A stretch of DNA of 34,794 nt from a virus: IMG/VR virus record IMGVR_UViG_3300042339_000674, positions 1-34,794 of that record. One strand, given 5' to 3'. Below, piece by piece: positions 15,430 to 23,015 of this stretch (positions within the stretch are counted from its first letter, which is position 1; each line of letters opens with the position of its first letter). Position numbers and translations under genes: made by a program. The notes under the pieces were generated by a model, which was not told where the DNA came from, made no database searches, and saw only the letters and a list, made by a program, of their open reading frames with translations.

Positions 15430-15659
15430 TGGCTGAGTGTATATATTGTAAATCAATATTTATTGACGAAAGATTTGAAGCAGGATATGAATACTGTTTA
15501 GATGAAGATTGTCAAAAAATTGGTTTGGATATATCAGAAAGAGCATTTAGGAGAATATATACTCCTGCTCTATTACATAAAAGTAATTATTTCTGGGTTA
15601 AAAAAACTGAGTTAAAGTCATTAAATGTCAGAGCAGATCTATTAGAACAATCAGATTGA
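15429..15659 (+). CDS. Small zinc-ribbon-like protein, 76 residues
   Basis: A 76-residue protein with CIYC at residues 4-7 and C23 and C28 in YCLDEDCQKIGLD, enough for one zinc site. The rest (RRIYTPALLHKSNYFWVKKT) has a pattern I recall from small actinophage proteins of unknown role. It overlaps the previous stop by TAATG. DNA or protein binding is possible. Confidence 0.72.
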   Translation: MAECIYCKSIFIDERFEAGYEYCLDEDCQKIGLDISERAFRRIYTPALLHKSNYFWVKKTELKSLNVRADLLEQSD

Positions 15660-15670
15660 AAGGGGTAGAA

Positions 15671-15856
15671 GTGGAAAACAGAAATCAAGTATTAAATGAA
15701 CTAGAAAAGTTAACTAGTCAAATGGATATTCCATTCTCTAGGTTAAAGGATTACAATTGGCTTTTGCGTAACGCAGCAATTAATAATCCAGATAGTCTTA
15801 AGTTAAAAAAAGTAATAATGATATGTCAACTACTAGTGAAAGGTGATACACAATGA
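15671..15856 (+). CDS. Small hypothetical protein, 61 residues
   Basis: A 61-residue helical protein (ENRNQVLNELEKLTSQMDIP...). I choose GTG 15671 because AAAGGGG lies 5 bases before it; the in-frame TTG at 15656 lies upstream of that site and has none of its own. Its ribosome binding site (TTGAAAGGGG) is complementary over 10 bases to a loop of the RNA at 27432. No family is recognised. Confidence 0.65.
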   Translation: MENRNQVLNELEKLTSQMDIPFSRLKDYNWLLRNAAINNPDSLKLKKVIMICQLLVKGDTQ

Positions 15857-16002
15857 ATGATAATCATGAAAAAGAAGAAGTTTATGATTGGGCTTTGGAT
15901 ACAGATATGAATCCTGATTGGAATACTTGGGAAGAAGAATTAAATATGATTGAACGAGAGTTTCCACAATCAAAAAAGTTCTTTGGTAAAAAGAAAAAAT
16001 AA
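15853..16002 (+). CDS. Small acidic protein, 49 residues
   Basis: A 49-codon frame, Trp- and acid-rich in the middle (YDWALDTDMNPDWNTWEEEL) with a basic end (KKFFGKKKK). AAAGGTGA precedes the ATG, and the start overlaps the previous stop (ATGA). Charge is split between an acidic body and a basic tail. I know no relatives; translation is well supported by its place in the gene chain. Confidence 0.65.
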   Translation: MNDNHEKEEVYDWALDTDMNPDWNTWEEELNMIEREFPQSKKFFGKKKK

Positions 16003-16024
16003 ATACCTTTTGAAAGGGGTAAAT

Positions 16025-16396
16025 ATGGACATTTTAAAATTATTTAAATCAACAGATGATGGGCAATATATTTTATTGCTTGAGAAACTTTGGCTAAAGC
16101 AAAATCATGAAGATAATGATGGCTATACTCCAAGACCAATTCCAGAGAATAGATTCAAATTTGTATTTATCGGTAAAATGCAAGAGTATCTATCAACTGA
16201 TTACAATATCACAAGTTATGTTGGTCAGAATCTAAAAGTTGATACTTTTAAAAATAAATACAAGTATGCTATTCAAATGTCATATCCATATCTTGGAACT
16301 GATGACAATAAATTGGGTAAAAGCGTTATATCACTTTATCTTGTAAGGAATAATGATGAAGTATTTCACTATCAAAGGATATGGGAGGAACTATAA
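16025..16396 (+). CDS. Hypothetical protein, 123 residues; possible small-RNA target
   Basis: A 123-residue protein with an apparent alpha-beta mix (GQYILLLEKLWLKQ, FKFVFIGKMQEYL, SVISLYLVRNNDEVFHYQRI) and no recognised family. The start ATG 16025 has GAAAGGGG 5 bases upstream. The 12 bases TTTTGAAAGGGG (16008-16019) across this site are the perfect complement of 27456-27467 in the structured RNA after the tRNA gene, so translation could be blocked by that RNA. Confidence 0.75.
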   Translation: MDILKLFKSTDDGQYILLLEKLWLKQNHEDNDGYTPRPIPENRFKFVFIGKMQEYLSTDYNITSYVGQNLKVDTFKNKYKYAIQMSYPYLGTDDNKLGKSVISLYLVRNNDEVFHYQRIWEEL

Positions 16397-16848
16397 TGAG
16401 TAAATATTATGGATCAACAATAACGGTATACAAGAAAGATTGGAATATGTGTGATGGTTGTAATATACCATTAAAACCAGTTTTTTGGGAAACAATAGAT
16501 GGTATTCCAGTTGATGAACAAATAGTTATAGTCAATGATTTTTCTAAAGGAATATTAAATAATATTGACAGTGGACTTACTATTTCACTTATGGGTGGAT
16601 ATGCTGAATTTGTAGATCAAATGTTTATTGATGAAGATGAACAAATAGAATTGTATCTTTGTCACGATTGTGTAGTAAAAATGTTTTCTATGTATAACAA
16701 AACAAAAAAATTAAAACAATGTCATCCAACAACACACGAAGCAAAAAGCAAAGATAATTTGTTTTGTTGTGATTGGTCTTGGAATTTGATTAACAATAAA
16801 GTTGTTCACCCTGAAGAAGATATTGATGATTACAGGAAAGGAGAGTAG
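16396..16848 (+). CDS. Cysteine-rich hypothetical protein, 150 residues (likely zinc binding)
   Basis: A 150-residue protein with CDGC near residue 19, CHDC near 94, and then C109, and a CC pair before DWSW. Two CxxC knuckles can hold one zinc. The centre (FVDQMFIDEDEQIELYLCHD) leads into the second knuckle. I recall similar phage proteins without known role. ATG 16396 has GGGAGGA 8 bases upstream; an earlier in-frame ATG at 16381 lies before that site. Confidence 0.75.
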   Translation: MSKYYGSTITVYKKDWNMCDGCNIPLKPVFWETIDGIPVDEQIVIVNDFSKGILNNIDSGLTISLMGGYAEFVDQMFIDEDEQIELYLCHDCVVKMFSMYNKTKKLKQCHPTTHEAKSKDNLFCCDWSWNLINNKVVHPEEDIDDYRKGE

Positions 16849-16850
16849 TT

Positions 16851-17009
16851 ATGAATAATTTTGAATTATTGGAATTAAGTGATCTTGATGAAAAATCAAA
16901 ACAAATGATCATTAGCACATTGAAGCAATTAAACGAATCAATCATTAAAGCAGAAATTGAATTGTTTAAACTTGATATTGAATTGTTTGAAGCAGAAAGG
17001 CTTGGGTAA
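16851..17009 (+). CDS. Small helical protein, 52 residues
   Basis: A 52-codon frame (MNNFELLELSDLDEKSKQMI... ending ELFEAERLG) with a repeated IELFKLD / IELFEAE pattern typical of a coiled coil. AAAGGAGA lies 6 bases before the ATG, one of the better sites here. It is acidic and has no known relatives. Confidence 0.68.
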   Translation: MNNFELLELSDLDEKSKQMIISTLKQLNESIIKAEIELFKLDIELFEAERLG

Positions 17010-17012
17010 TTA

Positions 17013-17147
17013 ATGAAAGTATACCAATGGATAAAACAAGAACCCGAGTTTCAGTATTACTGGACTAAGGATAAAGGTTGGGTTCAAAAAGATATAGAAG
17101 AAGTATGGAAAGCCATAGAGATAGGGGAAACACAAAATGGGTATTGA
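17013..17147 (+). CDS. Small hypothetical protein, 44 residues
   Basis: A 44-codon frame (MKVYQWIKQEPEFQYYWTKD...) rich in Trp and Tyr. It starts three bases after the previous stop and overlaps the next gene by 11 bases, in line with the dense packing. The ribosome binding site is weak (AAAGG 12 bases away). Function unknown. Confidence 0.55.
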   Translation: MKVYQWIKQEPEFQYYWTKDKGWVQKDIEEVWKAIEIGETQNGY

Positions 17148-17484
17148 TTATATGGAAATAGGATCATCTCCAAGTGATGAAGATTGTGCTCAATTAGGTT
17201 CTGATAATTATGATAAGTTATCCAGAATTCAATTGAATGCATATGTTCATCAATTGGAAAGGATGTTCCCTTATGTAAAGAATTCAGATTCATTAAAATT
17301 TGCTGCTAAAAGATTTAATCACGACTTCGGTACTTATGCCGAAGTTGTTATTTATTTTGATACAGCTAATGAATTTGAATATAATTGTGCAATTGATATT
17401 GAACACAATCTCCCAATGTATTGGGATGAAGAAGCTAAGGAAGAAATTAAAAACAAACTACAAACAGAAAAGGATAAATCATGA
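17137..17484 (+). CDS. Conserved phage protein of unknown function, 115 residues
   Basis: A 115-residue protein starting MGIDYMEIGSSPSDEDCAQL. I recognise this opening, and FNHDFGTYAEVVIYFD further on, from actinophage genomes where the family has no assigned role. AGGGGAAA lies 8 bases before the ATG. It ends in an ATGA overlap. Confidence 0.75.
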   Translation: MGIDYMEIGSSPSDEDCAQLGSDNYDKLSRIQLNAYVHQLERMFPYVKNSDSLKFAAKRFNHDFGTYAEVVIYFDTANEFEYNCAIDIEHNLPMYWDEEAKEEIKNKLQTEKDKS

Positions 17485-17648
17485 ACAACATAGTGTTTCA
17501 ACATTATAGAAATGCAAAGAACTGGGGTGACAGTTGGCTATTTAGTACAAAAATGCTATTACAAGGTCATCTGCTAACAGATAAGAAATACGAAAAAGCA
17601 ATCAAAAACATACTTAACAACCAAAATGAAAATGGAGAAACAAAATGA
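17481..17648 (+). CDS. Small hypothetical protein, 55 residues
   Basis: A 55-codon frame (MNNIVFQHYRNAKNWGDSWL...) with ATGA overlaps at both ends and AAAAGGA 6 bases before its ATG. The C-terminal half is basic and Asn-rich (KKYEKAIKNILNNQNENGET). No family is recognised, but coupling on both sides supports translation. Confidence 0.65.
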   Translation: MNNIVFQHYRNAKNWGDSWLFSTKMLLQGHLLTDKKYEKAIKNILNNQNENGETK

Positions 17649-18121
17649 AAAAACTATCAGAGAAGCAATTTGTAACAGTAGTAGAAAATATTCATAATAA
17701 AATTAATTACTCATTTGATTCAAAGCATTGTGAAGCATTTGGCGTTCTCATTGACAAGGAATTAAATGTTCAAATTGAAAAGATTGATAGCAGTTCTGAT
17801 ATTTACGATATGCTTGATACCGATAATGATGATCTACTAAATCAAATTAATGACTACGATATGATATCTTTTGCAACTAACGGTTGGGCTGCCCCTACTG
17901 GTAAAGATGATGAATATAGTGATTTAGCACCATCTCAACACCCTGAAAAAAGAAGAGTTCGTCTTCTTAGTTCAGCAAATATTCATAATCAAGTTGGTAG
18001 TTCAATTTTGTTTAGTGACGATATTGATTCACCTGTATATGATTATGGTGATGCTCGTGGAACTATGGCTACAGCAATCATTGAACTTATGGACAAAGCA
18101 AAAGATTTGCAGGTCAAATGA
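17645..18121 (+). CDS. Conserved phage protein of unknown function, 158 residues
   Basis: A 158-residue acidic protein. The section SFATNGWAAPT, then APSQHPEKRRVRLL and YGDARGTMATAI, is a pattern that I recall from a family in actinophages with no known function. The N-terminal half is more variable. It starts in an ATGA overlap and ends in another with gene 18118. Confidence 0.75.
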   Translation: MKKLSEKQFVTVVENIHNKINYSFDSKHCEAFGVLIDKELNVQIEKIDSSSDIYDMLDTDNDDLLNQINDYDMISFATNGWAAPTGKDDEYSDLAPSQHPEKRRVRLLSSANIHNQVGSSILFSDDIDSPVYDYGDARGTMATAIIELMDKAKDLQVK

Positions 18122-18825
18122 GTAAATTTGGCGAAAGCGGATATGTCAAAAACATAGAAAAATATGCCAAACAAGCAACTACAAGACCTGATGATTTTGG
18201 TTATTGGGGTTCTGATGATATGTTTAAAACTTGGGGCTTTACTAATATTGATCAGAACAGAGACTCTGATGTATTAGCAAAGTCAAATTTTAAATATATT
18301 ACTGAAGAGTTGATGGATATCTTCCCTGATGATTATAGAATTGAAAATTATGCTCATTGGGCTGTTGGTAATGTTGATAGATTGGTTTGTCGTGTTTATG
18401 ATGATGATGATAAAAAGATTATTTCATCTTCATTCTATTTAGCAATGGAATGGTTAGACAAATTAGATGACTATCCAGTTGCTGATGAAGATTCATATCA
18501 AACAATGTTGGGTCTTGATAATATTGAAAGTCTTGACTTTTGGGCTGATATTTGTCCTGATTATGTTGATATTGAAAAGTATCCCGATTGGGCTGGCGAT
18601 GTTCTTTATGAATTAGAAGTCAATATGAATATAGAGTTCCATCTAGATTCAGGTTCACCTAAAGATGAAGATATTATCCAGGCTATTTATAATCTTCAAT
18701 ATTGGAATGCAGCAGGTTATGTAAAGTGGTTTGAATTCTGTGATCGTAATAATTTAGAAAGACCACAGTTTTTAGTAAATGATATATCAAAAAATAATCC
18801 TAATCAATTAGAAATGGAGTTTTAA
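18118..18825 (+). CDS. Conserved phage protein of unknown function, 235 residues, acidic
   Basis: A 235-residue very acidic protein. TWGFTNIDQNRDSDVLAKSN near residue 40, HWAVGNVDRLVCRV near 85 and AMEWLDKLDDYPVADEDSY near 110 match a family I recall in actinophages (W...TRDSD...SN...L, then HWA.G..., then ...LDDYPV.DE). Role is unknown. The tail (NPNQLEMEF) is variable. It overlaps the previous gene by ATGA. Confidence 0.75.
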   Translation: MSKFGESGYVKNIEKYAKQATTRPDDFGYWGSDDMFKTWGFTNIDQNRDSDVLAKSNFKYITEELMDIFPDDYRIENYAHWAVGNVDRLVCRVYDDDDKKIISSSFYLAMEWLDKLDDYPVADEDSYQTMLGLDNIESLDFWADICPDYVDIEKYPDWAGDVLYELEVNMNIEFHLDSGSPKDEDIIQAIYNLQYWNAAGYVKWFEFCDRNNLERPQFLVNDISKNNPNQLEMEF

Positions 18826-18826
18826 A

Positions 18827-19417
18827 ATGCCAAATCATTGTAATAACACTTTAGGTGTCTTAGGTAAGACATCTGATGTAGAGAAGTTTGTAGAATTTGT
18901 AACAAATAAGGGTGAAGATAAAGAACAAAATAAGTATGAGTTATTTAAAAGTTTAATTCCAATGCCAAAAGAATTGGAAGGAACTACTTCACCATCTAAA
19001 TTAAGCAATGAAGAGTTGATTAAGAAATATGGAACTGATAATTGGTATGATTGGTGCAATAGTAATTGGGGAACTAAATGGGGTGATTATGATATCACTA
19101 AAAGTGACCTTGCCAATTTAATTCAATATTCTTATCCATTTAAAGAAGATGGTATTAAGGATTATGATAATGCTATTGAAGATACGAGTAATTCATATGT
19201 ACATTTTTATTATGATACTGCTTGGGCTCCAGGTAGTGATGAAATTTCTGCTGCTCTTTGTAATCAATTCCCAGAATTAAATTTTAATTTGTATTTTGAA
19301 GAACCTGGAATGGGTTTTGCTGGTCAAGTTAAAATTCAAAAAGGTGAAGTAATTTATAATGATAGTTGGGACTTTCATCAAGATTGTGACGATATATCCG
19401 AAATAGACTTTAGTTAA
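18827..19417 (+). CDS. Api92/DUF1281-like ferredoxin-fold protein, 196 residues
   Basis: A 196-residue protein with MPNHCNNTLGVLGKTSDVEK at the start, LIPMPKEL near residue 45 and DWCNSNWGTKWG near 82, then a FYYDTAWAPG segment. These are the marks of the Api92/YubB (DUF1281) family with a ferredoxin-like fold, carried by phages and plasmids and without a proven function. Only one base separates it from the gene before. Confidence 0.78.
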   Translation: MPNHCNNTLGVLGKTSDVEKFVEFVTNKGEDKEQNKYELFKSLIPMPKELEGTTSPSKLSNEELIKKYGTDNWYDWCNSNWGTKWGDYDITKSDLANLIQYSYPFKEDGIKDYDNAIEDTSNSYVHFYYDTAWAPGSDEISAALCNQFPELNFNLYFEEPGMGFAGQVKIQKGEVIYNDSWDFHQDCDDISEIDFS

Positions 19418-19432
19418 CAAAGGGGAAATGAT

Positions 19433-19918
19433 ATGGGATTAGATAATATGCCTATGGTTTATCCATGTGAAGGTATAGCAGTTAAAGATAGTGATGGTAG
19501 AACTGATTGTGTTGCTACAGCGCAGTGTGGTAATTGTGGTTGGAAAAATGCAATTGAATCAGATCCATTAGTAAAAGACTTGAAACCAGTATTAGGTATT
19601 TTTGGTGCTGATTGCTGGTATAGAGGAAAGTATGGAAATTATCTTTTAAGTGTATTAGAAGATAAAGAAGATACTTATTTTGATGATGCTACTTGGACTT
19701 TCTATGGTAGTGGTCATGTAAATGGAGATGAAGGTATTGATTCAGATGATTGTATTTCAATGTCTGAATTCATGAAAGACAATGCAGAATTATTTGCATA
19801 TAAAGCAGGTACAAAATATCCAGATCAATCAAAAGAATTAATTAGCGATTGGATTTATGCCAGTTGGTGGTTAAATTTTGTTGGTGAGAAATGCAAAGGT
19901 TCAGCAATATGGTACTAA
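19433..19918 (+). CDS. Conserved phage protein with CxxC motif, 161 residues
   Basis: A 161-residue protein starting MGLDNMPMVYPCEGIAVKDS. CGNC at residues 32-35 with earlier cysteines (C12, C26) may form a zinc site. I recall the MGLDN...YPC...D..GR.DC...T...C opening from other phages, unassigned. It ends with a Trp-rich segment (DWIYASWWLNFVGE). AAAGGGGA lies 8 bases before the ATG. Confidence 0.75.
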   Translation: MGLDNMPMVYPCEGIAVKDSDGRTDCVATAQCGNCGWKNAIESDPLVKDLKPVLGIFGADCWYRGKYGNYLLSVLEDKEDTYFDDATWTFYGSGHVNGDEGIDSDDCISMSEFMKDNAELFAYKAGTKYPDQSKELISDWIYASWWLNFVGEKCKGSAIWY

Positions 19919-19930
19919 TAAAGGAGCAAT

Positions 19931-20296
19931 ATGTTTAATATGGATGATTTCAATAATGACAATAGTTTAAGAATTCCAAGTGGTTTTAGTAATGATATTG
20001 AATTTGTTTACATAATGCAATCAGTAGCGAATGTTGTTTGCAGAACTAATCATAGTGATCCTAAGGATAGAGAAAGGTTATCTATGAGTTTGATAAATAT
20101 AGCATGCGGAGATAAAGAAGATGTAGTTGCTGATAGAGCAGTAAGCATTATTTTGTCATTGGTGCATCATTTGTCAACAATTATTGAGGCAACAGAAGTT
20201 GATCTTGATGAATATCATAAAGCTTACAATGATGAAACATTAAGCAATTTGTATGATAACCCAAATATACCTTATTACGAGGATGACAATGATTGA
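19931..20296 (+). CDS. Hypothetical protein, 121 residues, acidic
   Basis: A 121-residue protein, mainly helical in the centre (IEFVYIMQSVANVVCRTNHS, then DRAVSIILSLVHHLSTIIEA), with an acidic tail that overlaps the WhiB start by 8 bases. AAGGAGC lies 5 bases before the ATG. Immediate neighbourhood of WhiB may mean that the two work together; the sequence does not tell. Confidence 0.7.
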   Translation: MFNMDDFNNDNSLRIPSGFSNDIEFVYIMQSVANVVCRTNHSDPKDRERLSMSLINIACGDKEDVVADRAVSIILSLVHHLSTIIEATEVDLDEYHKAYNDETLSNLYDNPNIPYYEDDND

Positions 20297-20612
20297 TGAA
20301 AATAAGGAATCATGGAGAGATGAAGCAAATTGTATAAAAGCTCCTTTAAATATATTTTTCCCTGAAGATGAAACTGGTAGCACCAGTAAGAGAAAAATTG
20401 ATAGAGCGAAAATAATATGTGAAAATTGTTCAGTCCAACATAAATGCTTAATATATTCTTTAAATGAAAATATTGATCATGGAGTTTGGGGTGGACTTTC
20501 ATCCAGGGAAAGAAAAGCATTGAAGAAAAATGTTGATGCAATGGATTATACAAGCACAGTTTATTTATTGTTAAATAAAACAATCCCAATCATAAGTAAG
20601 AGAAAGAAATAG
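20289..20612 (+). CDS. whiB: WhiB-family Fe-S transcription factor
   Basis: A 107-residue protein with the four cluster cysteines of WhiB, C15, C44, C47 and C53 (spacing C-x28-C-x2-C-x5-C, in IICENCSVQHKC), followed by the G(V/I)WGG turn as GVWGG (65-69) and a basic ERKALKK segment that binds DNA. WhiB proteins hold a 4Fe-4S cluster and bind the primary sigma factor of Actinobacteria. Phage copies can act on host promoters. I choose ATG 20289, with GAGG 7 bases upstream, because it fits the family length. The C-terminal extension (after residue 80) is not typical. Confidence 0.9.
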   Translation: MIDENKESWRDEANCIKAPLNIFFPEDETGSTSKRKIDRAKIICENCSVQHKCLIYSLNENIDHGVWGGLSSRERKALKKNVDAMDYTSTVYLLLNKTIPIISKRKK

Positions 20613-20621
20613 GAGAAAGCC

Positions 20622-21560
20622 ATGAACAATCAAACGAGAGTGGAAGAGATAGTAGAGGAAGTTTTAACCAGCAAAGATGTTAAATCTATGCATATCCCCA
20701 TTAAAACCAATAGCCAGCAAGAAATGTTTGGAGCATCATTTAACAGTGGTCATGTTTCAAAGATATCTTCTTTGGTTAAAGTATCTGATCTGGTAATTGA
20801 TTACACATACCAGCGTCAGCCGCTTATTAAGAAAGTAAATAAGATTGCAAAGAACTTTGACTCAGATATTCTTGGAGTCATTATTTGCTCAATGCGTGAA
20901 GATGGATCATTGGCTGTAATTGATGGTAGCCATAGAGTTCATGCTATGCGTGAAAAAGGAATGAATGATTACTCAGTAAATGCTCTTATCTACTTTGATT
21001 TAGATATCAAAGACGAAGCAAGAATATTTGCGATGCTTAATCAGGAACACACAAAGCCAAATACAACAGATATCTTTAAAGCTGGAATTGTTTCTGGTGA
21101 TGAAGAAACGATTGCAATTAATAAAATCCTTAACGGTTTGGGTTTGATTATTGGAGTTGGACCTGGTGATAATAAGGTTCGTGCTATTTCTACAATTAGG
21201 CGTGTTTATCGTAATGCTGGAGATAAAGTATTGCGTGACACATTGTATACGATTAAATCAGCTTATGGTGACTCATCTAGCACAATGCGTGATGTTTTGA
21301 TTTCTGCTGTTGCAATTATCTATAATCGTTATGGTGCAAAAGTTGAAGTATCTCGTATGGTTACTACATTGCAAAAGTTTGGTAATCCAAATACGCTTAT
21401 TGCAAATGCAAAATCAATTGGTGTAAATGCAAGTTCTGTTACAGCATCTGCTTTACCATTTGTTATTGTAAATGCTTATAATCAAAGATTAACAACAAAT
21501 CGCCTTAGCGATTACCCAATGAATTTACTTGCTCAGCAAGTATGGGTTTCAATTAAATAA
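20622..21560 (+). CDS. ParB/sulfiredoxin-fold protein (DUF6551-like)
   Basis: A 312-residue protein. VKVSDLVIDYTYQRQPLIKK (53-72 region) followed by GSLAVIDGSHRVHAMREKG (residues 96-114) is the ParB-like nucleotide-binding signature, here with DGSHR at 101-105. A helical C-terminal part (from about 150) has no partition-type HTH I can name. Relatives in phages are annotated as DUF6551 or ParB-like. It may bind CTP or ATP; partition, transcription control or an enzyme role are all open. AGGAG precedes the ATG, and a hairpin follows the stop. Confidence 0.75.
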   Translation: MNNQTRVEEIVEEVLTSKDVKSMHIPIKTNSQQEMFGASFNSGHVSKISSLVKVSDLVIDYTYQRQPLIKKVNKIAKNFDSDILGVIICSMREDGSLAVIDGSHRVHAMREKGMNDYSVNALIYFDLDIKDEARIFAMLNQEHTKPNTTDIFKAGIVSGDEETIAINKILNGLGLIIGVGPGDNKVRAISTIRRVYRNAGDKVLRDTLYTIKSAYGDSSSTMRDVLISAVAIIYNRYGAKVEVSRMVTTLQKFGNPNTLIANAKSIGVNASSVTASALPFVIVNAYNQRLTTNRLSDYPMNLLAQQVWVSIK

Positions 21561-21567
21561 TAGATTT

Positions 21568-21601
21568 GGGGTTGGGTTAGACTGATCGCTAACTCAACCC
21601 C
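21568..21601 (+). terminator. Stem-loop after the ParB-like gene, probable terminator
   Basis: A 13-base arm at 21568-21580 pairs fully with 21589-21601 (one G-U pair) around the 8-base loop ACTGATCG. It starts 7 bases after the stop of the ParB-like gene. The T tract is short (ATTT), so it may end transcription weakly or protect the 3' end of the mRNA. Confidence 0.7.
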
Positions 21602-21633
21602 ATTTAAGTCCCTCTAAACAAAAGGAGAATGAT

Positions 21634-22005
21634 ATGAATAATTATCCACCTGGGGTAACTGGTAATGAATATGAAATTGCTGGTGGTGAAGAAACAGAAG
21701 AGTATTGGCAATGTGAAGGTATGGTATCAGCAATTACTGTAAGTATACCAACTATTCAAGATATGAGTGAACAAATCTTTAATGTATTTACTAAATTAAA
21801 AGAGCATAGTTATACTTCATATCAAGAGTGGATTAATCAAAATGTAAGAAGTATAAAAAGAACATTAGAGGATCTAATTCATTCTGACGAAGTGGTTGAA
21901 GTTGATTGCGGTTTTAATGGAACTGTTTTAATGGAACGATACAAGAATAAAAAATGGTGGTCTTGCCCAAATTGTAGGGCAGAGCATGAAGTTGAACTTG
22001 ATTAA
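21634..22005 (+). CDS. Zinc-ribbon phage protein, 123 residues
   Basis: A 123-residue protein opening MNNYPPGVTGNEYEIAGGEE, which I recall from many small actinophage proteins. The C-terminus holds DCGFNGTVLMERYKNKKWWS followed by CPNC, forming one zinc ribbon with the earlier cysteine in WQCEG possibly taking part. A nucleic-acid or protein-binding role is likely but unproven. AAAGGAG lies 8 bases before the ATG. Confidence 0.75.
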   Translation: MNNYPPGVTGNEYEIAGGEETEEYWQCEGMVSAITVSIPTIQDMSEQIFNVFTKLKEHSYTSYQEWINQNVRSIKRTLEDLIHSDEVVEVDCGFNGTVLMERYKNKKWWSCPNCRAEHEVELD

Positions 22006-22101
22006 TATTGTGATCAGAAAGCACACTCAAGTTTGTAGTTTTAAGAATATAAAAATGGCGGGAGTTCAATGTATATACCAAACAAAATAGATGGAGGAAT
22101 C

Positions 22102-22620
22102 ATGGAAGATATTAAACTACATAGCGTTAAGAATTTAAGGGGTGGGTATTTTGTTCCTGAGTTTATAGATAAGAAATTCATAACTCAAGATGGAAACCTT
22201 GGTGTTAATGTGAAAGATTACCATACCCGTATGAGTCCTTCATTAGATGATCAAATGTATTTCAACTATGAATTGAAAGATTATGTTTACAGCGGTGTTC
22301 AATCTATGTTTTGGAATAAATGTCAATCAATAGGTCGTAGTTGGGGTTATGATCATGTTGAAAATAGTGGTAGAAGTGGTGGTTGGGCTTGTCCTATGAA
22401 TATACATTCTTATAATTCAACAACTACTTTTAATTATATCAAATGCCCAGAGAATAATTTACTGAGTGACATATCAATTGCAGATGCAATAAAGATTCAA
22501 AGATTCAATGGGTTTGCTAGATATGTACAAACATTATTCTTTTTAGTAAAATCAGAAATCGGACACATAACAAACATAGATGAGTTCTTTGAACTCAAGA
22601 AAGAAGTTGAAGCATTATGA
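22102..22620 (+). CDS. Conserved phage protein of unknown function, 172 residues
   Basis: A 172-residue protein. The pair SRSW / GRSGGWACP (ENSGRSGGWACPMNI) matches a pattern of phage proteins that carry ...EGRSGGW... after a helical segment; their function is unknown. I place the start at ATG 22102, with GGAGG 4 bases upstream; the in-frame ATG 22069, with GGGAG 4 bases upstream, would add 11 residues and is possible. The end overlaps the next start by ATGA. Confidence 0.7.
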   Translation: MEDIKLHSVKNLRGGYFVPEFIDKKFITQDGNLGVNVKDYHTRMSPSLDDQMYFNYELKDYVYSGVQSMFWNKCQSIGRSWGYDHVENSGRSGGWACPMNIHSYNSTTTFNYIKCPENNLLSDISIADAIKIQRFNGFARYVQTLFFLVKSEIGHITNIDEFFELKKEVEAL

Positions 22621-23015
22621 GTACAAAAACTGATAGTTGCGAATCAAGAATCCAAGAAAGTAAAAACAATTGCGAAGAACATCTTGAGCTTATGTTTAAA
22701 TTACTTGATAGCGAAAGACTAGACGAGAATGATGAAGATGATGCAAAGATACTTCAACTTATTGAAGATGAAGGATTGAATGAAGATAGCATTTATGAGT
22801 ACGCATTAGGTATTTCAACTCAAAAAGTTATGAAAATTGAATTGAGTACTGGTGGTCCTGCTTCTTTTATTGAAGCTTATCTTGATAATGAAAACAATGT
22901 TGATGAAGTATTTTATCATTTTCAAGATTGGTTTGATGGTGCTAAAAGAAAAGTATCAAGCGATTCAGCAATATATAGATATGCCGAATTTATGGCGGAA
23001 GGGTATGCAGTATAA
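22617..23015 (+). CDS. Conserved phage protein of unknown function, 132 residues, acidic
   Basis: A 132-residue acidic protein. The second half has IELSTGGPASFIEAYLDNEN, then VFYHFQDWFDGAKRKV and AEFMAEGY. I recall this STGGP...YHF.DWFD layout from actinophages, always unassigned. Its partner just before (GRSGGW protein) is often its neighbour in my memory of such genomes. ATGA overlap at the start, TAATG at the end. Confidence 0.75.
   Translation: MSTKTDSCESRIQESKNNCEEHLELMFKLLDSERLDENDEDDAKILQLIEDEGLNEDSIYEYALGISTQKVMKIELSTGGPASFIEAYLDNENNVDEVFYHFQDWFDGAKRKVSSDSAIYRYAEFMAEGYAV

Noticed and set aside
15950-16024. Longer N-terminus for gene 16025 from ATG 15950
   Set aside because: It would overlap the small gene at 15853 in another frame, and the strong GAAAGGGG site points to ATG 16025.
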